A stretch of DNA of 64,000 nt from Solea solea (taxonomy: Eukaryota > Chordata > Actinopteri > Pleuronectiformes > Soleidae). The notes below the pieces were generated by a model that was not told where the DNA came from, searched no databases, and was given only the letters and a program-made list of their open reading frames with translations. Of this stretch, positions 61,491 to 64,000 are shown piece by piece. Within the stretch, counting starts at the first letter, position 1, and the number at the start of each line of letters is the position of its first letter. Made by a program: the position numbers and the translations under genes. The stretch covers positions 6,797,186 to 6,861,185 of the forward strand of contig NC_081144.1 in NCBI RefSeq assembly GCF_958295425.1, read 5' to 3'.

Positions 61491-63863
61491 TCATGCCATG
61501 GAGTAGATAGCATTCATCGGAGAGTGAAGTTCTAGACTTCCGCCAAAGTCCAGATCTCTGACATCCCTCCTGGTTCCTGTGTACTGGCCAATAAATGAGC
61601 CGTCCTCATTGAATGGTATCTCACCTCCTTCACCGTAATCCACCAGACTGTCGTCGCTGTCTGACGGCTTCATCATTGCCTCCATGGACGGCTGGCCTCG
61701 CTGAAGCCCTCTCTCTTCCTCCCTATGGAACAATGCACAATTTTTGAGTTATATATATACAGATATATATTTGTCAACACAAGAAGACACGTGCCAAATC
61801 ATATCCTGCAAACTTTGAAGAGATGTACCCAGGTGTTACTTGGCAGTGATACATTTACCATATACGTGTACATACCTCCGAGGGTAGGGCAAAGTGGACA
61901 CGCGTGCTATCCTAAAACACATCAGATCATTGCATTAGAGGATGGCTCATTTTCCATTTGATTATGTGTTATTTCATGATTTAATGGTGTAGGATTGTAC
62001 AGTAGTTGTTCAGTGGTGTCAAAGGTGTCAGCATTTTAGTCTTTTCATACCTTTCAAGAGACCTTGAGTGGTTCGGTGCATAAGGAACGTGGGTTTTGGT
62101 TCAAGGGTTTGGGTAAAAAAGGTCAATACAGACACACACACACACAAAGGGGAAAAAAATAGAATAATGTAGCATGAGTATGATCAGATTTGTAAGGTCA
62201 TGTCATTGGTTCATTTAACCCCATGCACACTGGTAGAACATACACATTCTACATGATTCAACTTTCTAATAATGTCTTATTAAGTGCTATTATTGCAATA
62301 CTGTTGTGATCATTTAGCAGAAACTTCTAAAAAAAACATAGATTGGTTGCATGAACCAAAATGTACAGTGTCAGTGTTTTTTTTTTTAATCCTTTGTTCA
62401 TTTTCCATCAGCTGTTTGCTCGTATTCTTACCGATAATCAAAGGATCCCTCGTGGTCTTTGTCATCCACTAGCTCCAATGAAATGTCCTTTTTTTCCCGC
62501 ACTGAAATTTAAGCAAATTCCTCATTAGAACAAAAGTTGATTATTTTTATCTCTGAATAATCTGCCTCTTATTTCCATAATTAATGGTTCACTACAGAGT
62601 CCAACACTGGGGGGGTCATCAAACCTCCTTTTATTTTATTTTAGCCCGGCTCACAGACAAAGACCGTGTTATCACAAATATTAAGCGTATGAAATTTTGA
62701 TCACAATGTACCTGGATATTTCCCTCCTCGGCTCCTCTTGATGAAGCAGACTATTAGAAGTATGAGCACAATGAGAGCCACAGCGCACATGATCCCGATG
62801 AACCATCCCTGTGTGGTAATGTCCACCTGGTCCTGAGCATATACTGAAAACAAACATCATCCAAGTCATCATGTTTATTTGATAGAACACACACACACAC
62901 ACACACGCCACAAAGATGTTGACAAATGTAGTAAGGAGTGAATTACTTTCCGTGGTGTAGTGGGGAGACTCCTCTGTATGCCAATCCCCTATTCCGACCT
63001 GTGTCCGTGCCGCCACTGAGAATCTGTATCGAGTGTAGCGGTCATACCGGCGGACTGAGAAGCTTGTTACATTTGGAGGGAACTCCTCGACTTGCAGCTC
63101 CTCCCCCCTGGTGGTATTCACTGTGGCGAGATTTAAGAAATATCAGTGGCCCAAGAGAACTCTTGATGCTGCTTAAGTGCACACAAGTGCGCAATTAAGT
63201 ACCTCACTGGCTCAGTGCAGAGCCTTCACAAGTATGCATTACCCTCTGGAGAATAGCAGCGCTCTGGTATATATTTAAGTGCTGTATTATGTGCTGATGT
63301 CGGCCAGTATTACTTTAAGCTCCGAGTGATAAAACGCAGCAACCATTTCCAGCTTTGCTGCATCTTCAAGGACATCTTCTCTAGAGATATTGTGGTGGGT
63401 GGGTCAGTCGGTGTACCTGTCTGGTACTTGAGGGAATATCCAGTGAGGATACCGTTGGGTTCTGCCGGCAGGTCCCAGTCGACATAAATAATGTCCAGAT
63501 GTCTCTGTTGGATCCTGAAGGAACTGGGAGCAGATGGGACTACAGACAAAAACACAGCAGGAGATGATTAACGTACGCTGTGGGAAAAGACGTTATTAAT
63601 GATTTGCTTTTTCCTCCAAAGTTCCACTTCGTAACATTAGAAGATTCCTGACCTCCTTCAGGCGTCGAGAAGTGTATGTTATTGCTGGGCGGCCCTTCGT
63701 AGCGATTGTTTGCCACCACGATGTACATCTTGTAGTTGCTGTAGGGGAAGAGCTCAGTAACGACTCCAGATGGCTCTGGACCAGTATCTGCAAATACTTT
63801 GGACTTCATTGCTCTGTTCACTCTGTGCCACCTCAGCTGGCTGCTGTCCCGCCAGTAGTAAAC
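61491..63863 (-). CDS. nfasc: neurofascin, C-terminal part (continues past the window)
   Basis: L1-family cell adhesion molecule that clusters channels at nodes and axon initial segments. Exons seen: 63653-63863, 63417-63539, 62947-63120, 62712-62843, 62432-62501, a 12-base microexon 62051-62062, and the last exon 61491-61722. The first three encode the end of one fibronectin III domain and most of the next (VPSAPSSF to RTQVGIGDW). 62712-62843 encodes [14 protein letters not shown], the membrane segment and [12 protein letters not shown]. The tail follows ([20 protein letters not shown]) with the ankyrin-binding SFIGQY and the C-terminus NAIYSMA. The VREKKD motif and the YS-A ending point to neurofascin rather than NrCAM or L1. 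The phases agree throughout. The gene continues to the right. Confidence 0.94.
61876..61911 (-). other. possible 36-nt cassette microexon of nfasc
   Basis: Thirty-six bases flanked by gttttag and GAG|gtatgt on the minus strand, between the RSLE exon and the last exon. The length is a multiple of three, the phase fits, and it has no stop. The insert would read [16 protein letters not shown]. I know of no such exon in other neurofascins. Confidence 0.35.
62051..62062 (-). other. RSLE microexon of nfasc
   Basis: GTCTCTTGAAAG flanked by cactcaag and gtatgaaa on the minus strand. With the preceding CG it gives Arg-Ser-Leu-Glu after DY, the neuron-specific endocytosis-signal microexon of the L1 family. 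Skipping it keeps the frame. Confidence 0.85.
62887..62905. repeat. (AC)n microsatellite in nfasc intron
   Basis: AC run between the membrane-segment exon and the preceding fibronectin exon. Confidence 0.8.
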
Positions 63864-64000
63864 CTAAGAGATGAGAAGCATCACGCTCAGTATTTTATTC
63901 TGCTGCAGCCCAGTAAAACTGTGCACTGGTAAATTTCAGCAGTTCACACTACTATTAAGGAAAAGAGAAGGTTTTAAGGAGTGAAAACAACTGTTTGAAA

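Overview
The window is nuclear DNA from a ray-finned (teleost-like) fish. The genes carry vertebrate-type introns with canonical GT-AG sites. The proteins match vertebrate families (LEMD1, PM20D1, acidic chitinase, neurofascin), and the intergenic DNA is full of short hAT-type and fold-back elements, tRNA-like SINE pieces and LINE/Ty3 scraps typical of fish. From memory, LEMD1, PM20D1, CHIT1 and NFASC all lie in human 1q32, so the gene set looks like a conserved neighbourhood. No organism name can be read from the sequence.

Layout, left to right: (1) 1-14515, a left duplicate arm with the last exon of a lemd1 copy, a gutted pm20d1 pseudogene, a complete chitinase (chia1-A, minus) and a 5'-truncated last exon of a mucin-like chitinase (chia2-A); (2) 14515-19112, unique sequence with the body of lemd1 (plus); (3) 19113 to about 38900, the right duplicate arm with the lemd1 last exon, a complete pm20d1 (plus) and a complete chitinase (chia1-B, minus); (4) 38399-48297, a chitinase-derived gene (chia2, minus) whose last exon carries about 6.6 kb of in-frame Thr/Pro repeats; (5) 48.3-56.9 kb, repeat-rich intergenic DNA; (6) 56927-59322, an apparently active chitinase (chia3, minus); (7) 61491 to the window end, the 3' end of a neurofascin gene (minus).

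I rebuilt the chitinases exon by exon from splice sites. All four complete coding sequences close in frame: chia1-A 489 aa, chia1-B 505 aa, chia2 2636 aa, chia3 487 aa. pm20d1 (522 aa) and lemd1 (365 aa) also close. The three chitinase types share one exon plan (25, 27, 202/205, 57, 151-166, 125, 124, 183, 117 nt) but differ in two ways. The catalytic motif DGxDxDxE is intact in chia3, altered but with the Glu kept in chia1 (NGINLDWE), and destroyed in chia2 (DGLNLDWR). The linker before the C-terminal chitin-binding domain is short Thr/Pro in chia1, Pro-Gln in chia3 and a giant Thr6-Pro mucin-like tract in chia2.

The most interesting object is chia2: signal peptide, catalytically dead GH18 fold, about 2200 residues of Thr/Pro mucin and a CBM14 chitin-binding domain. 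This resembles an arthropod peritrophin rebuilt from a vertebrate chitinase, and may be a structural or lectin component of a chitin-containing mucus barrier. That role is inference. The duplicated arms could be a recent tandem duplication or partly an assembly artefact, and this needs read-level checking.
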